This document shows, in pieces, positions 36,554 to 46,799 of a stretch of 64,000 nt of DNA. The first letter of the stretch is position 1. Every line of letters starts with the position of its first letter. The notes below the pieces were generated by a model. That model had not been told where the DNA came from. It was given only the letters and a program-made list of their open reading frames with translations, and did not search any database. This stretch comes from DASUFZ01 sp035541475 (GTDB lineage: Bacteria; Myxococcota_A; UBA9160; SMWR01), in NCBI GenBank assembly GCA_035541475.1, contig DATKND010000003.1, forward strand, positions 18,014 to 82,013. Reading direction: 5' to 3'. The position numbers and the translations under genes were made by a program.

Positions 36554-37669
36554 ATGGCGAACATGCACCAGCTGCTGAAGGCGATGATCGAGAAGGGCGC
36601 CTCCGACCTCCACATCACGACCGGCACCGCGCCGCAGCTCCGCATCGACGGCAAGCTGCACCCTCTGCGCATGCCGCCGCTCTCGCCGCCGGAGACGAAG
36701 CAGCTCTGCTACTCGGTGCTGACCGACGCGCAGAAGCATCGCTTCGAGGAGATGAACGAGCTCGACCTCTCCTTCAGCGTGCAGAAGCTCTCGCGCTTCC
36801 GCGCCAACGTCTTCGTGCAGCGTGGCAACGTGGCGGGCGCCTTCCGCGCGATCCCCTACAAGATCAAGAGCTTCGAAGAGCTCGGGCTGCCGAAGGTCGT
36901 GTCGGACCTCGCGTCGAAGCCGCGCGGGCTCGTGTTGATCACGGGGCCGACCGGCTCCGGCAAGTCGACCACGCTCGCGACCATGATCGACAAGATCAAC
37001 ACCGAGCGGAACGAGCACATCGTCACGATCGAGGACCCGATCGAGTACCTGCACCAGCACAAGGGCTGCGTGGTGAACCAGCGCGAGGTCGGCGCGGACA
37101 CGCAGAGCTTCAAGAACGCGCTGAAGTACATCCTGCGCCAGGACCCCGACATCGTGCTGATCGGCGAGATGCGCGACCTCGAGACGATCGAGGCGGCGCT
37201 GATCGTCGCCGAGACGGGCCACCTCGCCTTCGCCACGCTGCACACCAACTCGACAGTGCAGACCATCAACCGCATCGTCGACGTGTTCCCGCCCTACCAG
37301 CAGGCGCAGATCCGCGCGCAGCTCTCGTTCGTGCTCGAGGGCGTGCTGTGTCAGGCGCTGCTGCCGCGGGCGAACGGGCCGGGCCGTGCGATGGCGCTCG
37401 AGGTGATGGTGCCGAACGCCGCGATCCGCAACCTGATCCGCGAGGACAAGATCCACCAGATCTATTCGTCGATGCAGGTCGGCCAGGAGAAGTTTGGCAT
37501 GCAGACGATGAACCAGTCGCTCGCAAACCTTCATCAGCGCCGGATGATCTCACTCGAGACGGCGCTGGCGCGCAGCTCCGATCCGGAGGAACTGCGCTCG
37601 ATCATCAGCAAGGGAGCCGGCGCCGCGCTGCAGGCGCCGGGGCGCCAGGTCGCGGGCGGGAAGTCCTGA
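36554..37669 (+). CDS. pilT: Type IV pilus retraction ATPase
   Basis: 371 residues. KGASDLHITTGTAPQLRIDG at the N-terminus, Walker A GPTGSGKSTTLATMID, GEMRDLETIEAALIVAETGH (Asp/Walker B), LHTNSTVQTINRIVDVFPP and the PilT-specific AIRNLIRE near 295. Retraction powers twitching or social motility. ATG at 36554, 10 bases after pilB. It lacks the zinc site of PilB, as expected. Confidence 0.97.
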   Translation: MANMHQLLKAMIEKGASDLHITTGTAPQLRIDGKLHPLRMPPLSPPETKQLCYSVLTDAQKHRFEEMNELDLSFSVQKLSRFRANVFVQRGNVAGAFRAIPYKIKSFEELGLPKVVSDLASKPRGLVLITGPTGSGKSTTLATMIDKINTERNEHIVTIEDPIEYLHQHKGCVVNQREVGADTQSFKNALKYILRQDPDIVLIGEMRDLETIEAALIVAETGHLAFATLHTNSTVQTINRIVDVFPPYQQAQIRAQLSFVLEGVLCQALLPRANGPGRAMALEVMVPNAAIRNLIREDKIHQIYSSMQVGQEKFGMQTMNQSLANLHQRRMISLETALARSSDPEELRSIISKGAGAALQAPGRQVAGGKS

Positions 37670-37699
37670 CGAGCGCGAGCGGCGCCGGGAGGGGATTAC

Positions 37700-38911
37700 A
37701 TGCCGATCTACCAGTGGAAGGCGCGCACGCGCCAGGGAACGCTGAAGAAGGGCGAGATCGAAGCCGTCAACGACCAGGCCGTGATGGCGCAGCTGCGCGG
37801 CCAGCTCCTCATGCCCGTCTCGGTGAAGGAGAAGGCCAAGGACGTCACCGAGTTCCTCAAGTTCTTCAAGCAGGGCATCAAGGTCCGCGAGCTCGTCATC
37901 TTCACGCGCCAGTTCGCGACCATGATCGACGCCGGCCTGCCGCTGGTGCAGTGCCTCGACATCCTGGCCGAGCAGAACCCGAACAAGCGCTTCAAGGAGA
38001 TCATCCGCCAGGTGCGGCAGGACGTGGAGCAGGGCTCCACCTTCGCCGAGGCGCTGCGCAAGCACCCGAAGCCCTTCGACGCGCTCTACGTGAACCTGGT
38101 CCAGGCCGGCGAGATCGGCGGCATCCTCGACACCATCCTGAACCGGCTCGCGGTCTACCTCGAGAAGGCAGACGCGCTCGCGCGCAAGGTGAAGGGCGCG
38201 ATGGTCTATCCGACCACCGTGCTCGTCGTCGCGATCGGCGTCGTCGTGCTGATGCTCGTCAAGGTGATCCCGACCTTCGCGAAGATGTTCGAGGACTTCG
38301 GCGGCGAGCTCCCGGCGCCCACGCAGATGGTGATCTCGATCAGCCACTTCATGCAGCACTGGGTGTGGCTGGCCCTGATCGTGGTCGGCACGGTGGGGTA
38401 TGCCTTCTTCTACGCGCGCCGGAAGAACCTGCGATTCCGGCGCGCCACCGACTCGATCTTCCTGAAGATGATCATCTTCGGCCCGCTGCTCCAGAAGGTC
38501 GCGGTCGCGCGCTTCACGCGGACGCTCGGCACGATGATCGCGTCCGGCGTGCCGATCCTCGACGGCCTCGAGATCGTCGCGCGCACCGCCGGCAACGTGG
38601 TGATCGAGGAGGCGCTGATGGACGTGCGCTCCGCGATCTCCGAGGGCAAGACGATCGCCGAGCCGCTGCAGGAGTCGGGCGTGTTCCCGGGTATGGTCGT
38701 GCAGATGATCGCGGTCGGCGAGGAGACCGGCGCGATGGAGAGCATGCTCTCGAAGATCGCCGACTTCTACGACGAAGAGGTCGATGCCGCGGTCGAGGCG
38801 CTGACCGCGATGCTCGAGCCGGCGATGATGGTGTTCCTCGGCGGCACCGTCGGCGGTCTCTTGATCGCGATGTACCTGCCGATCTTCAAGATCGCGGAGA
38901 CGGTCGGCTAG
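37700..38911 (+). CDS. pilC: Type IV pilus inner-membrane platform protein
   Basis: 403 residues, GspF/PilC family. It begins YQWKARTRQGTLKKGEIEAV; two T2SSF repeats are visible (VIFTRQFATMIDAGLPLVQC at about 70 and RFTRTLGTMIASGVPILDGL at about 270). Three membrane helices include TTVLVVAIGVVVLMLVKVIP and MVFLGGTVGGLLIAMYLPIF at the C-terminus. It anchors PilB and PilT at the inner membrane. The ATG at 37700 is preceded by GGGAGGGGA. Confidence 0.96.
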   Translation: MPIYQWKARTRQGTLKKGEIEAVNDQAVMAQLRGQLLMPVSVKEKAKDVTEFLKFFKQGIKVRELVIFTRQFATMIDAGLPLVQCLDILAEQNPNKRFKEIIRQVRQDVEQGSTFAEALRKHPKPFDALYVNLVQAGEIGGILDTILNRLAVYLEKADALARKVKGAMVYPTTVLVVAIGVVVLMLVKVIPTFAKMFEDFGGELPAPTQMVISISHFMQHWVWLALIVVGTVGYAFFYARRKNLRFRRATDSIFLKMIIFGPLLQKVAVARFTRTLGTMIASGVPILDGLEIVARTAGNVVIEEALMDVRSAISEGKTIAEPLQESGVFPGMVVQMIAVGEETGAMESMLSKIADFYDEEVDAAVEALTAMLEPAMMVFLGGTVGGLLIAMYLPIFKIAETVG

Positions 38912-38923
38912 GCGCGACCCTTC

Positions 38924-40635
38924 GTGTCGCCCGAGGGTCCGGAGGTGGCCGTGCGCGGCGCTCGCGGCGAGACGCGCATCGAGCGGCAGATCCTGATCCT
39001 CATGGGCGCCCGGCTCGCGCTCGCGAGCGGCAGCCTGGTGCTGGGACTCGCGCTCGAGTCGGTCGGCGGCCACATCACCAGCAGCGAGTGGCACGGCTTC
39101 TACGGCGCGGTCGTAATCGCCTTCCTGGCGACCCTGGTCTACTGGCCGCTGCAGGGCCGCGTGCGCGACCTGCGGCGCTTCGCGGCGGTCAACATCGCGA
39201 CCGACATCACGCTGGTGTCGGCGCTGGTGCTCTTCTCCGGCGGCGGCGAGTCGGTCTTCTCCTTCCTCTACGTCGCGGTGATCGCCTACGCCGCGCTGCT
39301 GCTCGAGCGCGGCGGCGCGATCGCCTCCGCGCTCTGCGCCGCCGCCGCGTGGGGCGCGGTGCTCCTGGCGGACCACGCGGGGCTCGCGAGCGCCGGCTCG
39401 GGCGAGCCGTGGGGACTGCTCTTCGCGCGCTTCGTGCTGCACGGCGGCGCGCTGGTGCTGGTCTCGGTGCTCGCGACGAAGCTCGTCGCCGAGCTCGAGC
39501 GCGCGGGCGCCGCGCTCTCGCAGCGCACCAGCGATCTCGCGCAGCTCCAGACCCTGCACGAGCGCACGGTCGAGAGCCTGATGAGCGGCCTGCTCACCAC
39601 CGACGCGGAGGGTCGCATCACGTCCTTCAACCTCGAGGCCGAGCGCATCACCGGATGGGATCGCGGCGAGGCGCGCGGGCTCTCCCTCGACGCCGTGCTG
39701 CCGGGGCTGCGCGAGCTGCTCGGCTCGCCGGGGGCGGCGGGCGGCGACCGCCGCTCGCGCATGCGCATGCGCTACGTCGACCGGCGCGGCGAGGAGCGCC
39801 ATCTCGGCGTCGGCGCCTACCACCTGCGCGGCGACGGCGACGAGCGGGGTCTCGTGGTGATCTTCCAGGACGTCTCCGACGTCGTGCAGATGGAGCGCGA
39901 GCTGCGCCGCTCCGAGCGCCTGGCAGCGGTCGGCGAGCTCTCCGCGCACATCGCGCACGAGATCCGCAATCCGCTCGCCGCCATCTCAGGGTCGGTGCAG
40001 ATCCTCCAGAAGATGCCGGTGGGGCAGGGCGAGGAGGCGCGCCGTCTGATGGACATCGCGCTGCGCGAGACGCTCCGCCTCGACCGCCTGATCGCGGACT
40101 TCCTCACCTACGCGCGGCCCGCGCCGCTGCGCCTCGAGCGCGTCTCGCTCGCGACGGCGATCGACGAGACGCTCGAGGCGGTGGAGACGGCGCGCCCTGC
40201 GCGCGTCGCGATCGAGCGTGACGTCGACCCGCGACTCGCGCTGCAGGCCGATCCGGGCAAGCTCCGCCAGCTCCTCTGGAACCTCGTGATCAACGCCTGT
40301 CAGGCGATGCCGGAGGGCGGGCGGCTGCGCGTCTCGGCCTCGGCGCGGCGCGAGCCGCCGCCTCAAGGCGGCGCCGCAGCGGGCCGAATGGAGGCCGAGG
40401 CGAAGCCCGCAGGCGCGGAGATCGCTGTGATGGACCAGGGCGTGGGAATCGCCGAAGAGGCGCTCGAGCACGTCTTCGATCCGTTCTTCACCACCAAGCC
40501 GGACGGCTCGGGGCTCGGCCTCGCGATCGTCCACCGCGTGGTGTCGGAGCACGGCGGGAGCGTGCGCATCGAGCGCCGGCGCGCGCCGTGGTCGACGGTG
40601 GTCCGCGTGTGGCTGCCGGCGGCGGAGGTCTCGGC

Positions 40636-40639
<4 letters not shown>
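38924..40639 (+). CDS. pilS: Sensor histidine kinase of the pilus two-component system
   Basis: 571 residues. About six membrane helices fill residues 20-190, as in PilS, then a coiled linker, a PAS domain (VESLMSGLLTTDAEGRITSF), HisKA with the phosphoacceptor in ELSAHIAHEIRNPLAAISGS, and HATPase (LLWNLVINACQAMPEGGRLR, DQGVGIAEEALEHVFDPFFT, GLGLAIVHRVVSEHGG). A stretch at 490-505 (PPPQGGAAAGRMEAEAKPAG) is an unusual insertion in the ATPase domain. GTG at 38924. It couples to pilR by GTGA overlap. In known systems PilS senses pilin levels in the membrane. Confidence 0.93.
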
Positions 40640-42012
<1,373 letters not shown>

Positions 42013-42023
42013 CGACGCGGGAG

Positions 42024-42090
42024 AGGGGGCGAGGCAGCGGTTCCCGAGGAGGAACAGATGGCCGCCGCAGGGGCCTCTGCCTCGCCCCCT
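42024..42090 (+). repeat. Family-1 convergent-gene hairpin, copy C
   Basis: The arms 42024-42037 (AGGGGGCGAGGCAG) and 42077-42090 are perfect 14-base complements. The core GAGGAGGAACAGATGGCCGC has its ATG at 42058. It lies between convergent pilR and the degenerate activator gene. The arm sequence is unrelated to that of copies A and B. Confidence 0.8.
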
Positions 42091-42105
42091 CCGGGCTTCG
42101 CCGCG

Positions 42106-43413
42106 CTATTCGATCCCGTGTTCCTTCAGCTTGTAGAGCAATGCGCGGTGGCTGATCTGCAGCAGGCGCGCGGCGTGTGTGCGGTTGCCGCCGGTGGAGC
42201 GCAGCGCGCGCCGGATCTTCTCCACCTCGAAGCGCTTGCGCGCCACGCGCAGCGACAGCCCCGCCTCCTCGGGATGCTTCGGGTCCGCCACCTCCACCGG
42301 CAGGTGTTCCAGCCCGATGCGAGCGCCTGGCGCGCGCGCGACCGCGCGCGTGAGCGCGTTCTCGAGCTCGGGCAGGTTGCCGGGCCAGGCGTAGTCGACG
42401 ATGCGCGCGAGCGCCTCCTCGCCGACCGCCAGCGGGCTGCGATTGCGGCGCCGGCAGGCGCGCGCGAGCAGGTGGTCGAGCACGAGCGGCAGGTCGAGGT
42501 GGCGCGCGCGCAGCGGCGGAACCTCGAGACACACCGCTGCGACGAGGCCGTAGAGATCCTTGCGGAAGCGGCCGGCGGCGACCTCGTCCGCGAGATCGAC
42601 CGAGGTGGCGCAGAGCACGCGCAGGTCGGGGCCGCGACGCGGCGCTGTCGCCCCGGCGTCGTCCCGCAGCGCCTGCGCGAGCCCGTCCTGGAGCGCCGGC
42701 GGCAGCGCGTGCACGTCGTCGAGGAAGAGCGTGCCGCCGTCGGCGTCGTGCAGGAGTCCCGGGCGCGGCGCCTCGTGCGGCGCCGAGGCGGATCGCCCGA
42801 ACAGCTCCTGCTCGAGCTCGCGCGCGCCCTCGGCGCACGAGAGCGCGACGAAGGGCTCGGCCCGGCGCGGCGAGAGCGAGTGCAGCGCTCGGGCGAGCCC
42901 TTCCTTGCCGGTGCCGCGCTCGCCGCGCAGCAGCACGCCCGCGCGCAGCGGGGCCACACGCTCGATCGACTCGAGCAGCTCGATCATCGCGGGCGAGGCC
43001 GCGACGATCGGGCGGTCGCCGACGGCGCGGCGCAGCTCGCGCCCGAGCAGTCGCCGCGCGCGGCGCTCGCTCGCGCGTTCGCCGACGCGCCTCAGCAGCA
43101 GCGCGAGCTCGGCCGTCTCGATCGGCAGCGGCAGCCAGTCGTCCGCACCGAGCTCGAAGGCCTCGGCGGCGCCGTCACCGCGCGGCGACACGAACACGAG
43201 CTGCGCGCCCGGGAAGCGCGCGCCGGGGCCCGGACCCCTTGGCCGCGGCAGCGCCCAGCACACGAGCTCCACGTCGCGCGCCGCCTGCGGTGCGCTTCCG
43301 GCGTCGCGCGCGAAGGCGGTCTGCCAGCCGCGCTCCGCGAGCGCGACGGCGAGCGCGTCGGCGAGGCTGCGATCGACGGCGGCGATCAGGGCGCGGGCCA
43401 TCTCGGCCTGCAT
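42106..43413 (-). CDS. NtrC-like AAA+ regulator lacking the GAFTGA loop and phosphoacceptor
   Basis: 435 residues. A receiver-like N-terminus (1-115) has no Asp at the phosphoacceptor site (VELVCWALPRPRG). The AAA+ domain keeps Walker A (GERGTGKEGLARALH) and Walker B (GGTLFLDDVHAL) and the AWPGNLPELENALTRAV region, but the sigma-54 contact loop after ELFGR reads SASAPHEAPRP instead of GAFTGA. The C-terminal Fis-type HTH (NRTHAARLLQISHRALLYKL) is intact. By known mechanism such proteins usually do not work with sigma-54, and may act with sigma-70 or as repressors. Located between pilR and pilMNOPQ, a role in pilus control is likely. ATG at 43413; a second Met four codons in is possible. Confidence 0.85.
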   Translation of the reverse strand: MQAEMARALIAAVDRSLADALAVALAERGWQTAFARDAGSAPQAARDVELVCWALPRPRGPGPGARFPGAQLVFVSPRGDGAAEAFELGADDWLPLPIETAELALLLRRVGERASERRARRLLGRELRRAVGDRPIVAASPAMIELLESIERVAPLRAGVLLRGERGTGKEGLARALHSLSPRRAEPFVALSCAEGARELEQELFGRSASAPHEAPRPGLLHDADGGTLFLDDVHALPPALQDGLAQALRDDAGATAPRRGPDLRVLCATSVDLADEVAAGRFRKDLYGLVAAVCLEVPPLRARHLDLPLVLDHLLARACRRRNRSPLAVGEEALARIVDYAWPGNLPELENALTRAVARAPGARIGLEHLPVEVADPKHPEEAGLSLRVARKRFEVEKIRRALRSTGGNRTHAARLLQISHRALLYKLKEHGIE

Positions 43414-43579
43414 CGGCCGCGCCGAGCGCCGGATTGAAGCTGCCGGTCGCCCGCGCGCGCGAGACGGCGATCCCGACTGCCTCAAGTCCCCATAACCGCT
43501 CGCCGATACTTGCGAACGCGCAATCAGGAGGGCTCCGCGCAGCTCGCGCGCGGGTCGATCTCGGGGGAGGGGGCGAGGC

Positions 43580-43801
43580 GTGCCGGTCAACAACGTCCAG
43601 CGCTTCCGCGAAGCGCAGATGATGAGCAAGGCCGAGCTGGCCCGGAAGGCCGGTCTCTCCACCCTCACCATCGACCGGCTGGAGGCCGGGCGGCCCTGCC
43701 GTCTGGACACCAAGCGCAAGGTCCTGCTCGCGCTCGGAATGCGCGTCTCCGACAAGGACCGGGTGTTCGGACTCGTGGACGCCGGCTCGCGGATGTCTTG
43801 A
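43580..43801 (+). CDS. Mini XRE-type helix-turn-helix protein upstream of pilM
   Basis: 73 residues, consisting of one HTH_3 domain: VQRFREAQMMSKAELARKAG and LSTLTIDRLEAGRPCRLDTK, followed by RKVLLALGMRVSDKDRVF. The GTG at 43580 has GGAGGGGGCGAGG upstream. It lies 28 bases before pilM and is probably co-transcribed, so it may regulate the pilMNOPQ operon itself. I recall similar small HTH genes beside pilM in deltaproteobacteria, but no function is established to my knowledge. Confidence 0.8.
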   Translation: MPVNNVQRFREAQMMSKAELARKAGLSTLTIDRLEAGRPCRLDTKRKVLLALGMRVSDKDRVFGLVDAGSRMS

Positions 43802-43829
43802 CGCCGGCCGGCGCCGGCGGAGGCCCATC

Positions 43830-44909
43830 GTGAAGTTCTCTCTTCCCAGCTTCCAGTCGAAGAAGTCCGTGGTCGGGCTCGACGTGGGCTCCTCCACCGT
43901 GAAGGCGGTCGAGCTCACGCAGCGCGGCCGCAACCGGGGCTTCGAGCTGACGCATCTCGGCGTAGCCAAGGTTCCCGCCGAGGCGATCGTCCAGGGCGCG
44001 TTCCTCAACGCCGCCGCGATCACCGAGGCGATCCGCGAAGCGATCGAGAACGCCAAGATCCGCAACAAGAACGTCGCGGCCGCGGTCTGCGGTCACTCGG
44101 TGATCGTGAAGAAGGTGAGCCTCCCGGTGATGAGCCGGGAGGAGCTCGACGAGCAGATCCGCTGGGAGGCCGAGCAGTACATCCCCTTCGACGTGAACGA
44201 GGTGAACCTCGACTTCCAGATCCTCGAGTCGGGCGACGACCAGGGGCAGATGGACGTGCTGCTCGTGGCCGCCAAGAAGGACCTGATCGACGACTACGTG
44301 CAGGTGATCAGCGAGGCCGGTCTCGTGCCGGTCGCGATCGACGTGGCCGCCTTCGCGGTCGAGAACGCCTTCGAGGCGAACTACCAGGTCGGCAAGCAGG
44401 AGACGGTCGCGCTCGTCAACCTCGGCGCGCAGGTCGTAAACATCTCGATCGTGTCGGGCGGCGTGCCGTGCTTCACGCGCGACATCACAACCGCCGGCAA
44501 CCAGTACACCGAAGAGATCCAGAAGGCGCTCTCGATCTCCTTCGACGAGGCGGAGCGCATCAAGCTCGGCGGGCAGGGCGGCGGTCAGGACGTCGTGCCG
44601 CAGGAAGTCGAGCAGGCGATGCAGAGCGTGACCGAGACGGTGATCGGCGAGATCAGCCGCTCGCTCGACTTCTTCGCCGCGACCTCCTCCGACACGCGCA
44701 TCGAGCGGGTGTTCCTCTCGGGCGGCGCGGCTCGGGTCGCGGGGCTGAAGAACGCCTTCGCGCAGCGCAGCGGACTGCCGGTCGAGGTGATGAACCCGCT
44801 CTCGCGCATGCTGCCGACCAACAAGTTCGAGCAGGGCCATCTCGACGAGATCTCTCCGTCGCTCGGTGTGGGCGTCGGTCTCGCTCTCCGAAGGCTGGAG
44901 CGCCGCTAG
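43830..44909 (+). CDS. pilM: Type IV pilus assembly protein, actin-like
   Basis: 359 residues. Actin-like fold: KKSVVGLDVGSSTVKAVELT (phosphate 1), ALVNLGAQVVNISIVSGGVP (phosphate 2) and RVFLSGGAARVAGLKNAFAQ (adenosine motif); the middle YIPFDVNEVNLDFQIL is typical of PilM. It is cytoplasmic and binds the N-terminus of PilN. GTG at 43830 with GGAGG 6 bases upstream. The next gene, pilN, begins at the base after its stop. Confidence 0.95.
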   Translation: MKFSLPSFQSKKSVVGLDVGSSTVKAVELTQRGRNRGFELTHLGVAKVPAEAIVQGAFLNAAAITEAIREAIENAKIRNKNVAAAVCGHSVIVKKVSLPVMSREELDEQIRWEAEQYIPFDVNEVNLDFQILESGDDQGQMDVLLVAAKKDLIDDYVQVISEAGLVPVAIDVAAFAVENAFEANYQVGKQETVALVNLGAQVVNISIVSGGVPCFTRDITTAGNQYTEEIQKALSISFDEAERIKLGGQGGGQDVVPQEVEQAMQSVTETVIGEISRSLDFFAATSSDTRIERVFLSGGAARVAGLKNAFAQRSGLPVEVMNPLSRMLPTNKFEQGHLDEISPSLGVGVGLALRRLERR

Positions 44910-45569
44910 ATGATCGACATCAACCTACTTCCGGTTCGCGAAGCGCGTCGCAAGGCCGACGTGCGCCAGCTCGGCATGCAGGTGCTGCTCGCCCTGATCC
45001 TCGGCGCGGCGAGCATCGGCTTCGTGCACTCGCACATCGTGTCGCGCATCAGCGAGACCGAGGAGCGCATCCGCCAGATGGAGGCGGACATCAAGCAGTT
45101 CCAGCCGCAGCTCGACCAGGTCGCGGCGTTCCGCAAGAAGAAGGCGAGCCTCGAGAAGAAGATCGAGGTGATCGAGGACCTCGACCGCGCGCGCACCGGC
45201 CCGGTGCGCGTGATGAGCGAGCTCGCGACGCACATGCCCGATCGCGTCTGGCTCACCACCCTCTCGACCGAGGGCAATGCGATCAAGATGAAGGGCGAGG
45301 GCATGGACAACGAGCTGGTCGCCGTGCTGATGCGTGGGCTGAAAGAGTCGCCCTACTTCGAGAACGTCGATCTCCAGGGAACCGAGCTCGGCAACAGCAA
45401 GCAGGGGCTCAAGCTGGTCAAGTTCAACATCGAGGCGACCGTGGCGTCGGGGAAGCCGGCCAAGCCCGCGGATGCGGCCGGCAACCCCGGTAAGACGGCC
45501 GGCAAGGCCAAGGGCAAGGGCGGCGCCGCCGCTCCCGCTCCGGCCGCCGCCGCGGGCGCCGATAGCTGA
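44910..45569 (+). CDS. pilN: Type IV pilus inner-membrane protein
   Basis: 219 residues. The N-terminal peptide MIDINLLPVREARRKADVRQ contains the INLLP motif that binds PilM. One membrane helix follows (GMQVLLALILGAASIGFVHS), then a coiled coil and the PilN ferredoxin-like domain (HMPDRVWLTTLSTEGNAIKM). The last 35 residues are Ala/Lys/Gly-rich and variable. ATG at 44910, no gap after pilM. Confidence 0.94.
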   Translation: MIDINLLPVREARRKADVRQLGMQVLLALILGAASIGFVHSHIVSRISETEERIRQMEADIKQFQPQLDQVAAFRKKKASLEKKIEVIEDLDRARTGPVRVMSELATHMPDRVWLTTLSTEGNAIKMKGEGMDNELVAVLMRGLKESPYFENVDLQGTELGNSKQGLKLVKFNIEATVASGKPAKPADAAGNPGKTAGKAKGKGGAAAPAPAAAAGADS

Positions 45570-45581
45570 GCCGGAGGACGC

Positions 45582-46175
45582 ATGGAACTCTCACCGGAAA
45601 TCCAGGCCAGGCTCGAGCAGTTCGCGAAGCTGCCGCGCGCCGCGCGCATCGGCACCTTGGCGGGCCTCGTGGCGGTGCTCGGCGCCGGCTACTTCCTCGC
45701 CGTCTATCAGGCCAAGAGCGAGCAGCTCTCGGGCCTGCGCTCGCGCGAGCTCGAGCTCCAGCGCAAGCTGACCGAGGTGCGCTCGATCGCGGCCAACATC
45801 GCCGCCTTCGAGGCCGAGATCGCGGATCTCGAGGTCAAGCTGAACGACGCCCTCCGCCAGCTGCCGAACGAGCAGCAGCTCGACGCGCTGTTGACCGACA
45901 TCTCCAACCTCGGCAAGACGGCGGGCATCGAGATCAAGTCCTTCAAGCGCCAGGACGAGCTGGTCCACGACTTCTACGCGGAGGTCCCGATCCAGCTCTC
46001 GTTCGAGGGTCGCTACCACGACATCGCGCACTTCTTCGACCTGGTCGCGAAGCTGCCGCGCATCGTCAACATGGGCTCGATCCAGATGAGCGTCGCGACC
46101 GAGACCGACCTGGAGACGCGGCTCAAGGTCAGCGGGACCGCGACCGCCTTCCGGTTCGTGGGCAACCAGGGGTAA
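45582..46175 (+). CDS. pilO: Type IV pilus inner-membrane protein
   Basis: 197 residues. Membrane helix at about 20-40 (IGTLAGLVAVLGAGYFLAVY), a coiled coil (ELELQRKLTEVRSIAANIAA), and a periplasmic domain with LPNEQQLDALLTDISNLGKT and FYAEVPIQLSFEGRYHDIAH, the PilO core motifs. It dimerises with PilN and contacts PilP. ATG at 45582 with GGAGG 4 bases upstream. Confidence 0.94.
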   Translation: MELSPEIQARLEQFAKLPRAARIGTLAGLVAVLGAGYFLAVYQAKSEQLSGLRSRELELQRKLTEVRSIAANIAAFEAEIADLEVKLNDALRQLPNEQQLDALLTDISNLGKTAGIEIKSFKRQDELVHDFYAEVPIQLSFEGRYHDIAHFFDLVAKLPRIVNMGSIQMSVATETDLETRLKVSGTATAFRFVGNQG

Positions 46176-46199
46176 GCGGTGGCCACCGGGAGGGCAACC

Positions 46200-46799
46200 G
46201 TGAAGATCCGAAACATCACCGTGTCGCTCGCGGTGCTCGCGGCCGTCGGCTGCAAGCAGCCCGCCACGGGGCCGACGACCGAGGATTTCTCGCAGGGCCG
46301 CGAGGCGCTGAAGGAGCGCGTCGCCGAGCAGCGGGAGCGGCCGGGATCGCGCACGGGCGGGCGCCCGGCCGCCGGCCACCCGGCGACGCAGGTCGCGTCG
46401 AAGTCGGCGTCGGCGCCGACCGGCAACCTCGGCGGCATCGACGCGAGCTTCACCTACGACGAGACCGGCAAGCGCGATCCCTTCCGCAGCTTCCTGATGG
46501 AGCGCGCCGGGCGGATGGCGCTCCAGAAAGAGGTCCGCGGACCGCTCGAGCAGTTCGATCTCTCGCAGCTCGCGCTCGAGGCGGTGGTCTGGCAGACCGG
46601 GAACGCGCGCGCGCTCATCGTCGACCCGTCGGGCGAGACCTACATCGTCGCCGAGGGGGCGAAGATCGGGAAGAACGAGGGTCGCATCATCGCGATCGAG
46701 GACAGTCTGGTCCGTGTCAAGGAGACGTACATCGATTACCTGGGTCGTGAGACGACCAAGGACATCGAGTTGCGGATGCGTCGGAACGAGGGGGGATGA
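46200..46799 (+). CDS. pilP: Type IV pilus lipoprotein
   Basis: 199 residues from the GTG at 46200, which has GGGAGGG 5 bases upstream and gives a compact lipoprotein signal KIRNITVSLAVLAAVGC. A GTG at 46179 in the same frame is the alternative. A Pro/Arg-rich linker leads to the C-terminal domain with YDETGKRDPFRSFLMERAG and FDLSQLALEAVVWQTGNARA, as in PilP, which links PilNO to the PilQ secretin. The stop overlaps pilQ in ATGA. Confidence 0.92.
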   Translation: MKIRNITVSLAVLAAVGCKQPATGPTTEDFSQGREALKERVAEQRERPGSRTGGRPAAGHPATQVASKSASAPTGNLGGIDASFTYDETGKRDPFRSFLMERAGRMALQKEVRGPLEQFDLSQLALEAVVWQTGNARALIVDPSGETYIVAEGAKIGKNEGRIIAIEDSLVRVKETYIDYLGRETTKDIELRMRRNEGG

